A stretch of DNA of 43,163 nucleotides, taken from the NCBI GenBank assembly GCA_036393335.1, contig DASWHD010000097.1:1-43163 (forward strand). Reading direction: 5' to 3'. Under the pieces are notes generated by a model, which was given only the letters and a program-made list of their open reading frames with translations, was not told the DNA's origin and did no database searches. Source of the stretch: DASWHD01 sp036393335. GTDB lineage: Bacteria; CG2-30-53-67; CG2-30-70-394. Position 1 is the stretch's first letter. Each line of letters begins with the position of its first letter. This document shows positions 24,026-32,131 of the stretch, piece after piece. The position numbers and the translations under genes are program-made.

Positions 24026-25024
24026 ATGACCTTGAGGATTGGACTCGTCTACGACCTGCGCGCGGTGCATCGCGGCACCGGGTTGTCCGAGGAGGACCTG
24101 GCGGAGTTCGACAGCGAGGAGACCATCGCCGCCATCGACGGGGCATTGCAGGAGCTGGGCCACCAAACGGAGCGCATCGGCCACGGGCGCGATCTGTGCC
24201 GGCGGCTCGTCGCCGGCGATCGCTGGGACCTGGTGTTCAACCTCGCAGAGGGGATGGCGGGCCGCTCCCGGGAGGCCCAGGTGCCGGCGCTGCTCGAGCT
24301 CTTCGCGGTGCCCTACACCTTTTCCGACCCTCTCACCTGCGCGGCCACCCTGGACAAGGCGGTGGCCAAGCGCCTGGTGGCGGCCGTGGGGGTTGCCACC
24401 GCCCCGTCGGTGCTGGTGCGGGACGCTGCGGACCTCGCCGCGGTGGACCTTACTTACCCCCTGTTCGCCAAGCCGGTGGCGGAGGGGACCGGCAAGGGAA
24501 TCGACGCCCAGAGCCGCATCGCCACTCCGGCGGCGCTGGGTCCGGTGGTGGAACGCCTCCTGGCGCGTTACCGCCAGCCGGTCCTCGTGGAAGGCTACCT
24601 GTCCGGGCGCGAGTTCACCACCTCGATCCTCGGCACCGGCACGGGCGCACGGGTCCTCGGCACCCTGGAGGTGTGCCTCCACGCGGACGCGCCGCACGGC
24701 GACTACACCTTCGACGTCAAGGAGCAGAGCGAGGTCTACGTTGACTATCCGCTGCTCATGGAGGAGACCCTGCGCCGGCCCGTGGAAGAGCTTGCCCTGG
24801 CCGCCTACCGGGCGGTGGAGTGCCGCGACGCCGGACGGGTGGATGTGCGCCTGGACGGCCAGGGCACCCCCTGCTTCCTGGAGATCAACCCCCTGCCCGG
24901 CCTGCATCCCACCCACTCGGACCTACCGATGACCGCCACCGCCCACGGGATGACCTACCGTGACCTGATCGCCGCGATCGTCGCCGGCGCCTGCGCCCGC
25001 CAGGGGATCTCTCATGGCGGCTGA
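24026..25024 (+). CDS. Ddl-like ATP-grasp ligase of unknown substrate
   Basis: 332 residues from the ATG at 24026 (a GTG lies six bases earlier). It shares the D-Ala-D-Ala ligase fold: FNLAEGMAGRSREAQVPALL, PYTFSDPLTCAATLDK, the ATP-binding PLFAKPVAEGTGKGI, VEGYLSGREFTTSIL and metal-binding CFLEINPLPGLHP (EIN at 286-288). The N-terminus (LRIGLVYDLRAVHRG) lacks the GGxSxE motif that Ddl uses to hold the first D-Ala, so another carboxylate/amine pair is likely. A gene-cluster role is suggested by the 11-base overlap with the next ATP-grasp gene. It should form an amide or peptide bond through an acyl-phosphate. Database labels for relatives usually read 'D-alanine--D-alanine ligase', which may mislead. 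Confidence 0.85.
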   Translation: MTLRIGLVYDLRAVHRGTGLSEEDLAEFDSEETIAAIDGALQELGHQTERIGHGRDLCRRLVAGDRWDLVFNLAEGMAGRSREAQVPALLELFAVPYTFSDPLTCAATLDKAVAKRLVAAVGVATAPSVLVRDAADLAAVDLTYPLFAKPVAEGTGKGIDAQSRIATPAALGPVVERLLARYRQPVLVEGYLSGREFTTSILGTGTGARVLGTLEVCLHADAPHGDYTFDVKEQSEVYVDYPLLMEETLRRPVEELALAAYRAVECRDAGRVDVRLDGQGTPCFLEINPLPGLHPTHSDLPMTATAHGMTYRDLIAAIVAGACARQGISHGG

Positions 25025-26552
25025 GCCCCAGCAGGTTCTGGTCCTGTACAACGAGCCGGCCGCCGGCGCCGCCCTGAGCGAGGCGGGGGTGCTGGCGGAG
25101 GTGGCGGCGGTGCAGGCCGCCCTGGAGGCGTCGGGCATCGCTCACCGGGTCGCCGGGGTGCGCACCCTCCCGGAGGCCCTCGCCACGGTGGCGGTCGGGG
25201 GCGAGGCGGTGGTGTTCAACCTGGTCGAGGGATTCGCCGGCGGGGCTGCGGAGGAGGCGGTCGACGTGCCGGCCATGTGCGCCGCGCTGGCGCGCGGCTG
25301 CACCGGCAACTCGACGCCGTGTCTTGCCCTGACCCTGGACAAGGCGCGCACCAAGGGGGTGTTGCGCGAGCACGGCATCCCGGTCGCCGACGGCGTGGTG
25401 GTGCGCCCCGGCGAGCCGCTGCCGGACCTGGTGCCGGATGCCGGTCCATGGATCGTGAAGCCGGTGGCAGCGGACGCCAGCGAGGGGATCGATGCGGAGC
25501 GCTCGGTGGTGGCCTCCCCCGGCCCGGCCCTGGCGGCGGCGGTGACGCGGATCCACCGGGAGCTCGACCAGGCGGCCCTGGTGGAGCGTCTGGTGGGCCG
25601 CCGTGAGCTGAACGTCTCGCTGCTGGAGCGCGGTGGGGCCGTGGAGGTCCTGCCCATCGCGGAGATCGACTTCTCGGCCTTTCCCGACGGCGCGCCGCGG
25701 GTGGTGGACTACGCCGCGAAGTGGCTCGCCGGCGCCTTCGCCTTCCACCACACCCCGCGCCTGCTTCCGGCGCCCCTGCCGGAGGCGACCGCCCGGCGGG
25801 TGCGGGAGCTGGCGCGCGGGGCGTGGCACGCGGTGGGGTGCACGGACTACGCGCGGGTCGACCTACGCCTCGCCGATGACGGCCGCCTCTACGTCCTGGA
25901 GGTGAACGCCAACCCCGACGTGGCGCCGGACGCCGGCTTCGCCGCCGCCCTGGCGGCGGCGGCAATCCCCTATGCCGAGTTCGTCCGCACGGTGGTGGAC
26001 AACGCCCGGGCACGCCGCGCGCCCGCGGCCTCCCCACCGCCGCTGCCGGAGGCGGAGGTCGGCGAGGGGGTCGTGGTCCGGCCCTTGTGCCCCGCCGACC
26101 GAGAGGAAGTCCTGGCCCTGGTGCGCGGTGCCGCGGTCTTCCGCCCCGAGGAGCAGGAGATCGCCCGGGAGGTCCTCGACGACACCCTGGAGCACGGCAC
26201 GGCGGCGGGCTACTACGGCCTGGTCGCCACCGTCGACGGCCGCGTCGTGGGGTGGGCCGACTACGGCCCGATCCCGTGCAGCGTGGCGGCCTACGACCTC
26301 TACTGGGTGGTGGTGAACCGGGAGGTGCGGCGGCGGGGGATCGCCACGGCCCTGTTGGCGCGGGTGGAGGCGGAGGTGGCACGGTGCGGGGCGCGTCTGG
26401 TGGCGATCGAGACCTCGGGTCGTCCGGCCTATGCGGCGGCGCGCAGCCTCTACCTGCGGTGCGGCTACCGGGAGGTGGCGCGGGTCGCGGAGTTGTACGC
26501 CCCGGGGGACGACAAGGTGATCTTTGCCAAGCGCCTCGCCGCGACGCCGTGA
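25014..26552 (+). CDS. ATP-grasp ligase fused to a GNAT acetyltransferase
   Basis: 512 residues. The ATP-grasp half (about 1-330) shows VFNLVEGFAGG, PCLALTLDKARTKGVLREHG, WIVKPVAADASEGID, LVERLVGRRELNVSLL and LYVLEVNANPDVAPDAG. A Pro/Ala linker (about 332-345) leads to a GNAT domain (about 347-507) with VVRPLCPADREEVLAL and the acetyl-CoA loop RRRGIA (439-444), ending in SLYLRCGYREVARVAELY. The order, ligase then GNAT, is the reverse of N-acetylglutaminylglutamine synthetase. The likely product is an N-acylated peptide or amide, with the substrate unknown. It overlaps the preceding ATP-grasp gene by 11 bases, so they are translationally coupled. Confidence 0.88.
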   Translation: MAAEPQQVLVLYNEPAAGAALSEAGVLAEVAAVQAALEASGIAHRVAGVRTLPEALATVAVGGEAVVFNLVEGFAGGAAEEAVDVPAMCAALARGCTGNSTPCLALTLDKARTKGVLREHGIPVADGVVVRPGEPLPDLVPDAGPWIVKPVAADASEGIDAERSVVASPGPALAAAVTRIHRELDQAALVERLVGRRELNVSLLERGGAVEVLPIAEIDFSAFPDGAPRVVDYAAKWLAGAFAFHHTPRLLPAPLPEATARRVRELARGAWHAVGCTDYARVDLRLADDGRLYVLEVNANPDVAPDAGFAAALAAAAIPYAEFVRTVVDNARARRAPAASPPPLPEAEVGEGVVVRPLCPADREEVLALVRGAAVFRPEEQEIAREVLDDTLEHGTAAGYYGLVATVDGRVVGWADYGPIPCSVAAYDLYWVVVNREVRRRGIATALLARVEAEVARCGARLVAIETSGRPAYAAARSLYLRCGYREVARVAELYAPGDDKVIFAKRLAATP

Positions 26553-26637
26553 GCCGCGACATTGCCCGCGGGGATGGGGTGCACAGCGCGGCCCACGTCG
26601 ACGGCCGGGGCCGTCGGCTGCGGTCGGAAAGGTCGCC

Positions 26638-27852
26638 GTGATCGCCGTCGCGGTCTTCGTCACCTGCTACGTCGGCCTGTTCCTTGGCCGTCTTCCGGGG
26701 CTGCGCGTGGATCGCACCGGCATCGCCCTCCTCGGGGCGATCGCCCTGGTGGCGAGCGGGACGGTCTCCGAGGCGCAGGCGGTGCAGGCGGTGGACGTCC
26801 CCACCGTGGTCCTGCTGTTCGCCCTGATGGTGGTCTCGGCACAGCTCCGGGTGGGCGGCTTCTACACCCGGGTGGCGCGCCGTCTGGCGGCGGTGGAGGC
26901 AGGGCCGGCCGTGCTCCTCGGGCTGGTGGTGGTCACCATGGGGGGGCTGGCGGCGGTGTTCAGCAACGACATCGTCTGCCTTGCCGCGGCGCCGGTGCTG
27001 ATCGAGGCGTGCCGCCACCGCGGCCTGCGGCCGCTGCCCTTTCTCCTCGGGCTTGCCTGCGCGGCCAACGTGGGCTCGGCCATGACCGTGATCGGCAACC
27101 CGCAGAACATGCTGATCGGCCAGACCCTGCACCTCTCGTTCGGCGGCTACCTGCGCGCCGCGTGGCTGCCGGCAACCCTGGGGCTGCTGGCTACGTGGGG
27201 GGTGATCGCCTGGCAGTTCCGCCACCGCTGGCACGACGGGGAAACGGACGGGGGCGGCCAGCCGCTGCCGGTGCCGCCGCCCTTCAATCGGTGGGAATCG
27301 GGCAAGGGACTCGCGGTCGCGGTGGCCCTCCTCGCCGCCTTCCTCCTCGCCCCGTGGCCGCGGGAGCTGTGCGCCCTGGCGGGTGCCGCCCTGATCCTCA
27401 CCAGCCGGCGCCGCGGCTCCCGGGACATGCTCGGCCTGGTGGACTGGCAGCTCCTGGTGCTGTTCATCGGCCTGTTCGTGATCAACGATGCCTTCCAGGC
27501 CACCGGCTGGCCCGCCCGGCTGGTGGTGGCGGCCGCCGCCCGGGGGATCGACCTGGCCCACCCGGCCGGGCTGTTCGCCGGCGTGGTGGTGCTCAGCAAC
27601 GCGGTCTCCAACGTCCCAGCGGTGATGCTCTTCCTGCCCCTCGCCACCCACCCCCAGGCGGGGCCCCTCCTCGCCATCGGCTCCACCCTGGCCGGCAACC
27701 TCTTCCTGGTGGGGTCGATCGCCAACCTGATCGTCGCCGACCTCGCCCGGCGCCACGGCGTCGCCCTGGACTGGCGCAGCCACGCCCGCACCGGCGTGCC
27801 GGTGACCCTCGTGACCCTCGCCGTGGCGGCCACTGTCCTGGCATGCGAGTGA
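26638..27852 (+). CDS. ArsB/YbiR-type permease (ion transporter superfamily)
   Basis: 404 residues from a GTG at 26638, chosen because it begins the first membrane span (IAVAVFVTCYVGLFLG); upstream codons are Arg/Pro-rich. About ten to eleven membrane segments. Family motifs are DVPTVVLLFALMVVSAQL, FSNDIVCLAAAPVLI and GSAMTVIGNPQNMLIGQ, with the repeated half VLSNAVSNVPAVMLFLPL and GNLFLVGSIANLIVAD. The SND/GNPQN and SNA/GSIAN hairpins bind substrate in relatives. Substrate is unknown. It lies 85 bases after the ATP-grasp-GNAT gene, so it might export or import the compound involved, but this is only proximity. Confidence 0.85.
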   Translation: MIAVAVFVTCYVGLFLGRLPGLRVDRTGIALLGAIALVASGTVSEAQAVQAVDVPTVVLLFALMVVSAQLRVGGFYTRVARRLAAVEAGPAVLLGLVVVTMGGLAAVFSNDIVCLAAAPVLIEACRHRGLRPLPFLLGLACAANVGSAMTVIGNPQNMLIGQTLHLSFGGYLRAAWLPATLGLLATWGVIAWQFRHRWHDGETDGGGQPLPVPPPFNRWESGKGLAVAVALLAAFLLAPWPRELCALAGAALILTSRRRGSRDMLGLVDWQLLVLFIGLFVINDAFQATGWPARLVVAAAARGIDLAHPAGLFAGVVVLSNAVSNVPAVMLFLPLATHPQAGPLLAIGSTLAGNLFLVGSIANLIVADLARRHGVALDWRSHARTGVPVTLVTLAVAATVLACE

Positions 27853-27964
27853 CCCAGCCCGCGGCCGTCGCGGCGGCCCCCACTGCTCCTGGCACCGTTC
27901 GCCCGTTGGTGGTAAGAGTCCCGCACTTCGCCGGGCGGCCACTTCGCCGGAAAATGGTTTTGCC

Positions 27965-28849
27965 ATGGAAAAGCTGATCGAGAAGGCGTCCATCCTGATG
28001 GAGGCCCTGCCGTACATCCGGGCCTTTCAGGACAAGACCGTGGTCATCAAGTACGGCGGCGCGGCGATGGTCGATCCGGCCCTGGCCGAGGGCTTCGCGC
28101 GCAACGTGGTGCTGATGAAGTCGGTGGGGATCAAGCCGGTGATCGTCCACGGCGGCGGGCCCCAGATCGGCCAGCTCATGAAGCGCCTCGGCAAGAGCCC
28201 GGAGTTCATCGACGGCATGCGGGTGACCGACCCGGAGACCATGGACATCGTGGAGATGGTCCTGGGCGGCAAGATCAACAAACAGATCGTCGCCCTGATC
28301 AACCGGCACGGCGGTCGCGCCATCGGCCTCGCGGGCAAGGACGGACAGCTCATCGAGGGACGCAGGACGCGCTACCAGAAGAACAACCCGGCCACCAACA
28401 CGACGGAGATCATCGACCTGGGGGCGGTCGGCGAGGTGGCGCGCATCAATCCGGAGATCATCGACCTCCTGGACAGCGGCCGGTTCATCCCGGTGATCGC
28501 CCCGGTGGGGGTGGCCGAGGACGGCACCTCCCTGAACATCAACGCCGACTTCGTCGCCGGCAGCGTGGCCGCGGCCCTGTCCGCGGAGAAGCTGATCCTG
28601 CTCACCGACGTGGCCGGGGTCCTGGACCGATCGGGCCGGCTGATCCCGCACATCGAGCGTTCCAACCTGGAGGCCCTGCGCCAGGATGGGACCATCCAAG
28701 GCGGCTTCCTGCCCAAGGTGGCCGCCTGCGAGATCGCCCTCGCCGGCGGGGTGCGCAAGGCGCACATCATCGACGGGCGCCTGCGCCACGCCGTCCTGCT
28801 GGAGATCTTCACCGAGACCGGCGTCGGGACGGAGATCGTCGAGGGTTAA
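27965..28849 (+). CDS. argB: Acetylglutamate kinase
   Basis: Phosphorylates N-acetylglutamate in arginine biosynthesis; cytoplasmic. It has 294 residues, the length of the arginine-inhibited hexameric form, and an N-terminal helix (EKLIEKASILMEALPYIRAF) that allows hexamer formation. Motifs include VVIKYGGAAM, IVHGGGPQIGQLM, GKINKQIVALIN, NINADFVAGSVAAAL, LLTDVAGVL and GGFLPKVAACEIAL. The ATG at 27965 gives the family start. The TAA stop forms the first bases of the terminal inverted repeat of the next element. Confidence 0.96.
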   Translation: MEKLIEKASILMEALPYIRAFQDKTVVIKYGGAAMVDPALAEGFARNVVLMKSVGIKPVIVHGGGPQIGQLMKRLGKSPEFIDGMRVTDPETMDIVEMVLGGKINKQIVALINRHGGRAIGLAGKDGQLIEGRRTRYQKNNPATNTTEIIDLGAVGEVARINPEIIDLLDSGRFIPVIAPVGVAEDGTSLNINADFVAGSVAAALSAEKLILLTDVAGVLDRSGRLIPHIERSNLEALRQDGTIQGGFLPKVAACEIALAGGVRKAHIIDGRLRHAVLLEIFTETGVGTEIVEG

Positions 28850-29075
28850 CCCGCATTTCTCATCAGGGATCGTGGCGAGCCCGTGCAAATGGCCGTAGAT
28901 CCTGGCTGGCCCGCGGTAGGAGCCGAATCCCTTCGGCGACCCAGGCCCGCAGGGCCTGTTGCGCGGATCGCCGGTGAAACCGGCTCCTACCCCTGCCGAG
29001 GACTCGGACGAGGTGGGCCGGGAGACGCGGGCAGTGGCGCGCGCTCGCCACGATCCCTGGTGAGAAATGCGGGTT
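28848..29075. repeat. MITE-like element, copy 2 (32-bp terminal inverted repeats)
   Basis: The ends (28848-28879 and 29044-29075) are 32-base inverted repeats with one mismatch; the outer part is aacccgcatttctcatcag. Read on the minus strand, the interior follows the copy at 3296-3477 block by block, including CCAGGATCTACGGCCA and GTCCGAGTCCTCGG, but the centre is replaced by an REP pair. No transposase is encoded. It overlaps the argB stop codon. The 127 bases from here to the next gene end (29202) show nothing else. Confidence 0.85.
28916..28990. repeat. REP pair nested in the MITE-like element
   Basis: gtaggagccgaatcccttcg (28916-28935) and its inverted partner ccggtgaaaccggctcctac (28971-28990) are REP units facing each other around GC-rich sequence. 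The same pair, with the same flanks in opposite orientation, recurs at 35542-35626. Confidence 0.75.
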
Positions 29076-29202
29076 GACCGCGCGGGTGCTGCTCACGGAG
29101 CACCGCCCCTGGCGTTCCTTCGGGTCCGCCGGCGGGAGAACCACCGCTAGAGGGGACGATAGGTCGCGCCCGAGACCGCTGGCGCGACCCGGCGGGCGAG
29201 GC

Positions 29203-29952
29203 TCAGCCGAGCGTCTGTCGCCCGCGCCAGGCTAGGACGACGAGGGCCGATGCGATCAGCAGTCCGGAGGTCGGCTCGGGGATGACGGCAGCCACGCTGT
29301 TGGGTCTCACCCGCGGGTCGTCGGTGAGAGCCGGCAGGACGAACGCGCTGTCGCCAGCCGGCCCCTGGGTGAACTTTAGCGCCGCGGCACCGGCGACCTG
29401 GTTGGGCGACTGGGTGGTCGAGAGGGGCCCGAAGTCGAGGGCATCGAAGCCCGTCCCTCCCAGGTCGATCTCCCAGGTGGCGCTGTCGCCGGCCGCCAGG
29501 CCGTCGTTGGCCCCGGGCGGGGTGGAGAGGTCCAGCAGGAGATCGTAGTAACCGAAGCCGCCGGCGTGCGGCTCCTGGGCGAGCTCCTTGTTACCATTGC
29601 CGGCGGTCTTCGTGCCCGCCGTCAAGGCACCGTCGCCGAGGGGATCGGTTACCAGGGTGAAGGCGGACGGATCGGCGGCACCCGTGTAGTTCAGGTAGAC
29701 CTCGGACAGGGTGTAGGCGTTGGGCACCGCGGTGTGGTTGGCGAGATCGATGATCAGCAGATCGTTGCCCGTCGCCCCCGCGGCACCGGCCACGACCAGG
29801 GAGAGGGTGGCATCGAGGAGCCCGACGTCCGCGTCCGAATCACTGGCAAAGGCGCTGAAGGTGAGGGTGAACGCCTCGCCTCGGGTGGCCAGTATGAACG
29901 CGAAGAGGCCGGCGACGAGCGCTGGGATCAGAGGCTTGCGTAAGCGAGACAT
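29203..29952 (-). CDS. PEP-CTERM exported protein 1
   Basis: 249 residues: signal peptide (RKPLIPALVAGLFAFILATRGEA read in parts), a beta-rich exported domain, and a C-terminal sorting signal VIPEPTSGLL followed by a hydrophobic span and a basic end (WRGRQTLG). PEP-CTERM proteins are processed by exosortase and are typically linked to exopolysaccharide and floc or biofilm formation. The mature domain is rich in Gly, Ala, Asp and Thr (FTLTFSAFASDSDADVGLL) and lacks cysteine. No exosortase is in the window. A sigma-54 promoter-like site lies about 110 bases upstream. Confidence 0.9.
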   Translation of the reverse strand: MSRLRKPLIPALVAGLFAFILATRGEAFTLTFSAFASDSDADVGLLDATLSLVVAGAAGATGNDLLIIDLANHTAVPNAYTLSEVYLNYTGAADPSAFTLVTDPLGDGALTAGTKTAGNGNKELAQEPHAGGFGYYDLLLDLSTPPGANDGLAAGDSATWEIDLGGTGFDALDFGPLSTTQSPNQVAGAAALKFTQGPAGDSAFVLPALTDDPRVRPNSVAAVIPEPTSGLLIASALVVLAWRGRQTLG

Positions 29953-30672
29953 GATAATTCTCTAGAATGTTAGTCAGTTATATGGGGTTTTAGGTAACAG
30001 GCCACCCTCGCGGTTCACTTCCGCGAAAGGCTCACCGCTGTGTTGCGTCACATCTTACGCTTAAGCAAAAGGCGTGCCGGCCGTGAGTGTCTCCCAGGGC
30101 CGATCGGACATCGGTGCCCTGCCACGCCCTCTGGTCGGCGACCCCGGCTCGTCGGCGATGGCGTCACCGGAGGATCCATCGATGGTTTCAGGGACTTTCC
30201 TCGGATTCGAGTCCGGGGCCGGCCCCCGATCGGTCATGGGACGATCCTTCGTGGCGGCAGGCCCGGTGTCTCATATCGCCCTCGGCGTGCGGTCGGCGTC
30301 GTCGCAAAGTGAGACAGACGGGCGACAAGACTGTCTCGCGGGTGCAGGCACGGCGTGTGATCGGCAGCAAAGCCCCTCGGTTGGACGACGGGCGGCTTCG
30401 CCGCGCCTGAGCCGTTCCCTACCGCTGGCGGCGACCCGTTGCATGAGGACTGCTTGGCGCGAGGGGCACCGAGGTCGGCCTGGAAGCCTATGAGCTCGCG
30501 GGGGACTGCAGCGGGTGCGCCGCCATGACGCCCGCAGGGGGGGGCGGCTCAAACTTGCTTCACTTTCGTGTACCCTGTGTCGATAGTTAGGAGATCTGAA
30601 GGCCGGGAGGGGCGTCCCGACCCCCCGGGGTCACTCCTCCATTCATCACCCACATCGGACGGAGGTCGGCGG
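29953..30672. other. Gene-free control region between PEP-CTERM gene 1 and the divergent lipoprotein gene
   Basis: 720 bases. Short open frames exist on both strands but have Arg/Pro/Ser-rich, unprotein-like composition. The minus-strand side holds the sigma-54 site and, in the predicted leader, a small hairpin (tcgcgg...ccgcga, about 30009-30027). The plus-strand side ends with GGAGG before the ATG at 30673. A clear promoter for the lipoprotein gene was not found; TTGCTT near 30557 could be a -35 box. The middle (30120-30540) shows nothing I can name. Confidence 0.5.
30064..30079 (-). promoter_or_regulatory. Sigma-54 (-24/-12) promoter of PEP-CTERM gene 1
   Basis: On the minus strand the site reads CGGCACGCCTTTTGCT against TGGCACGNNNNTTGCW: only the first base differs, and the GG and GC cores have exact spacing. 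Transcription would start near 30054, leaving a leader of about 100 bases. PEP-CTERM genes are known to be activated by the PrsK-PrsR system with sigma-54, which supports the call. Confidence 0.7.
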
Positions 30673-31467
30673 ATGGCCACTACATCGATTGGCAGACGGA
30701 CTCGTTACCTGTGGCATCTGTGGCTCGCGGCGCTGTTAATGGGCGCAATCGGCGCCTGCGGGGACGATGACGACGACTCGACTCCGGCGAACGCGGCGGC
30801 GGTGGATGCCACCGAGATCGCCGGCACCTGGAACGGCACCCTGAACATCGAGGGCGACGGCGAGGCCTTTGCCGTGACCTTCGACTGCACCGGCGCCTTC
30901 ACCGGCACGGTCGGTGGGGTGGCGGTCAGCGGCCAGGTCACTTCGTTCGATCCGGATACCGGCGTGTTCGACGCCACCATGACCGTGGGGAGCGAGACGC
31001 GCACTCTGGCCGGCGTGGTGAATGTCAATACCCTCACGGGCAGCTTTACCTCCGACACCGGGCCGGCGGGCAACTTCGTCGTATCGTTCGCCGCCGGTTC
31101 GGCATTGGTGTGCAACTTCAGTCTGGCCGGCACCGCTACGCTGGTGATGACGGTCGCCTCCAGCACCTGCACCGGCACCGGTGACGCACCGTATGCCGGC
31201 AGTGGCGCGGCTCTGTTTACCCCGAACGACGCGGGCGGCGTGGACGTGGTGATCTCCTTGGAAGGTCCACCGCAAGTGGCGATCGCCGGCACCAGCGACG
31301 ACGATGGTCGCGAGATCTCCTTTGCGGGCAGTGGCCTGCCGGATGGCGCCGCGCTCACGGTGACCCTCAGCGTCAACACCGACGGCGAGACCCTCACCGG
31401 CACGTTTGCCGGGAGCAACGACGACTGTTCCGAGCTTAGCGGCACCTTCACCGGGACGTTCGACTGA
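30673..31467 (+). CDS. Predicted lipoprotein of repetitive Gly/Thr/Asp-rich beta type
   Basis: 264 residues from the ATG at 30673, which has GGAGG upstream; the frame is open 35 codons earlier but that part is not protein-like. Signal peptide ends in lipobox IGAC, followed by an acidic linker (GDDDDDS). The rest is built of strand-turn units, such as EIAGTWNGTLNIEGDG, CTGAFTGTVGGVAVSG, TLTGSFTSDTGPAGNF and ending SELSGTFTGTFD. The turn pattern suggests an antiparallel beta-barrel or sandwich with two pairs of cysteines. An Asp after the lipidated Cys+1 is Gly here, so outer-membrane sorting is possible. Function unknown; it lies between two PEP-CTERM genes. Confidence 0.8.
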   Translation: MATTSIGRRTRYLWHLWLAALLMGAIGACGDDDDDSTPANAAAVDATEIAGTWNGTLNIEGDGEAFAVTFDCTGAFTGTVGGVAVSGQVTSFDPDTGVFDATMTVGSETRTLAGVVNVNTLTGSFTSDTGPAGNFVVSFAAGSALVCNFSLAGTATLVMTVASSTCTGTGDAPYAGSGAALFTPNDAGGVDVVISLEGPPQVAIAGTSDDDGREISFAGSGLPDGAALTVTLSVNTDGETLTGTFAGSNDDCSELSGTFTGTFD

Positions 31468-31482
31468 TCCGCGGTCGCGGGC

Positions 31483-31526
31483 AGTGAAAGGGGCGGGGTG
31501 GCACACGCCACCCCGCCCCTTTCACT
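31483..31526. terminator. Bidirectional terminator hairpin
   Basis: A perfect 20-bp stem (31483-31502 with 31507-31526) and 4-base loop ACAC between convergent genes. The outer stem is agtgaaag/ctttcact, so each strand has CTTTCACT after the GC-rich part. It is too short of T residues for a textbook terminator but is well placed for both genes. Confidence 0.75.
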
Positions 31527-31549
31527 CGTCGCCGGGAGTCGGTGCCGGG

Positions 31550-32131
31550 TCAGACCCGCCGGCGATACAACAGGCCGGCCAGTGGGAGGCCGACGAGCAT
31601 TGCGGCGTTGGGCTCGGGAATGACCACGGCCGGTGCCAGAGTGCGCTCGTTGGAGAGGACCTGGAACGGGGTGGCGCCGCCCTTGCTCACCAGGTAGCGG
31701 AAGAGCTGATTCGTGGGGCTTTCGCCGAAAAATGTATAGGTGAACCCGGCGAGGGACTCATCTTCGCCGATCTCGACCGCACCCGTGTGAACGTCCCAGT
31801 GCACGAAATGGCTGGTCGGGCCCACGGCCCAGCCGTCGGGCCCGCCGACGGCTGGGCTGCCCGTGTAGGGCCCTTCCGTCCAGTCCCGCAGGACGGTAAA
31901 GCCGACGATCAGCCACTCGGCGGCCGCATCGGTTGCCAGCCCCACCTCGTAGGAGAGGGTGGTGGTTCCCCCCTCGGCGTCGCTCTCCGGGGTCAGCGTC
32001 AGGGTGATATTCAGTCCCGTGATGTCGTTTCCCGGGGTGGCAATCAGGGCGGCCTGCGCCCCCCCGGCGCCCAATATCGCGAGACCGGCGACCAGCGACC
32101 AACGAGGTAGCACATTGCGGGCGAAAGGCAT
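31550..32131 (-). CDS. PEP-CTERM exported protein 2
   Basis: 193 residues: signal peptide cleaved near GGAQAA, then a beta-rich domain (DITGLNITLTLTPESDAEGG, WLIVGFTVLRDWTEGPYTG, GFTYTFFGESPTN), then the sorting signal VIPEPNAAMLVGLPLAGLLY and basic end RRRV. Expected to be cleaved and anchored or released by exosortase. It shares no obvious sequence with the PEP-CTERM protein at 29203-29952 outside the signals. A near-consensus -24/-12 site lies about 95 bases upstream. Confidence 0.9.
   Translation of the reverse strand: MPFARNVLPRWSLVAGLAILGAGGAQAALIATPGNDITGLNITLTLTPESDAEGGTTTLSYEVGLATDAAAEWLIVGFTVLRDWTEGPYTGSPAVGGPDGWAVGPTSHFVHWDVHTGAVEIGEDESLAGFTYTFFGESPTNQLFRYLVSKGGATPFQVLSNERTLAPAVVIPEPNAAMLVGLPLAGLLYRRRV

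Noticed and set aside
25216..28017. A 933-codon open frame on the minus strand opposite the ATP-grasp-GNAT and permease genes
   Set aside because: It is Arg/Pro/Gly/His-rich with low-complexity runs, mirrors strong plus-strand coding genes, and crosses their boundaries. High GC commonly opens such antisense frames.
29953..30060. c-di-GMP (GEMM) riboswitch in the leader of PEP-CTERM gene 1
   Set aside because: A small hairpin and an AAAGGCTCACC segment looked suggestive, but the conserved three-way junction and tetraloop-receptor sequences are missing.
30568..30672. Upstream extension of the lipoprotein gene
   Set aside because: The added 35 residues are Arg/Ser/Pro-rich and would bury the signal peptide; the ATG at 30673 has GGAGG and a normal lipoprotein start.
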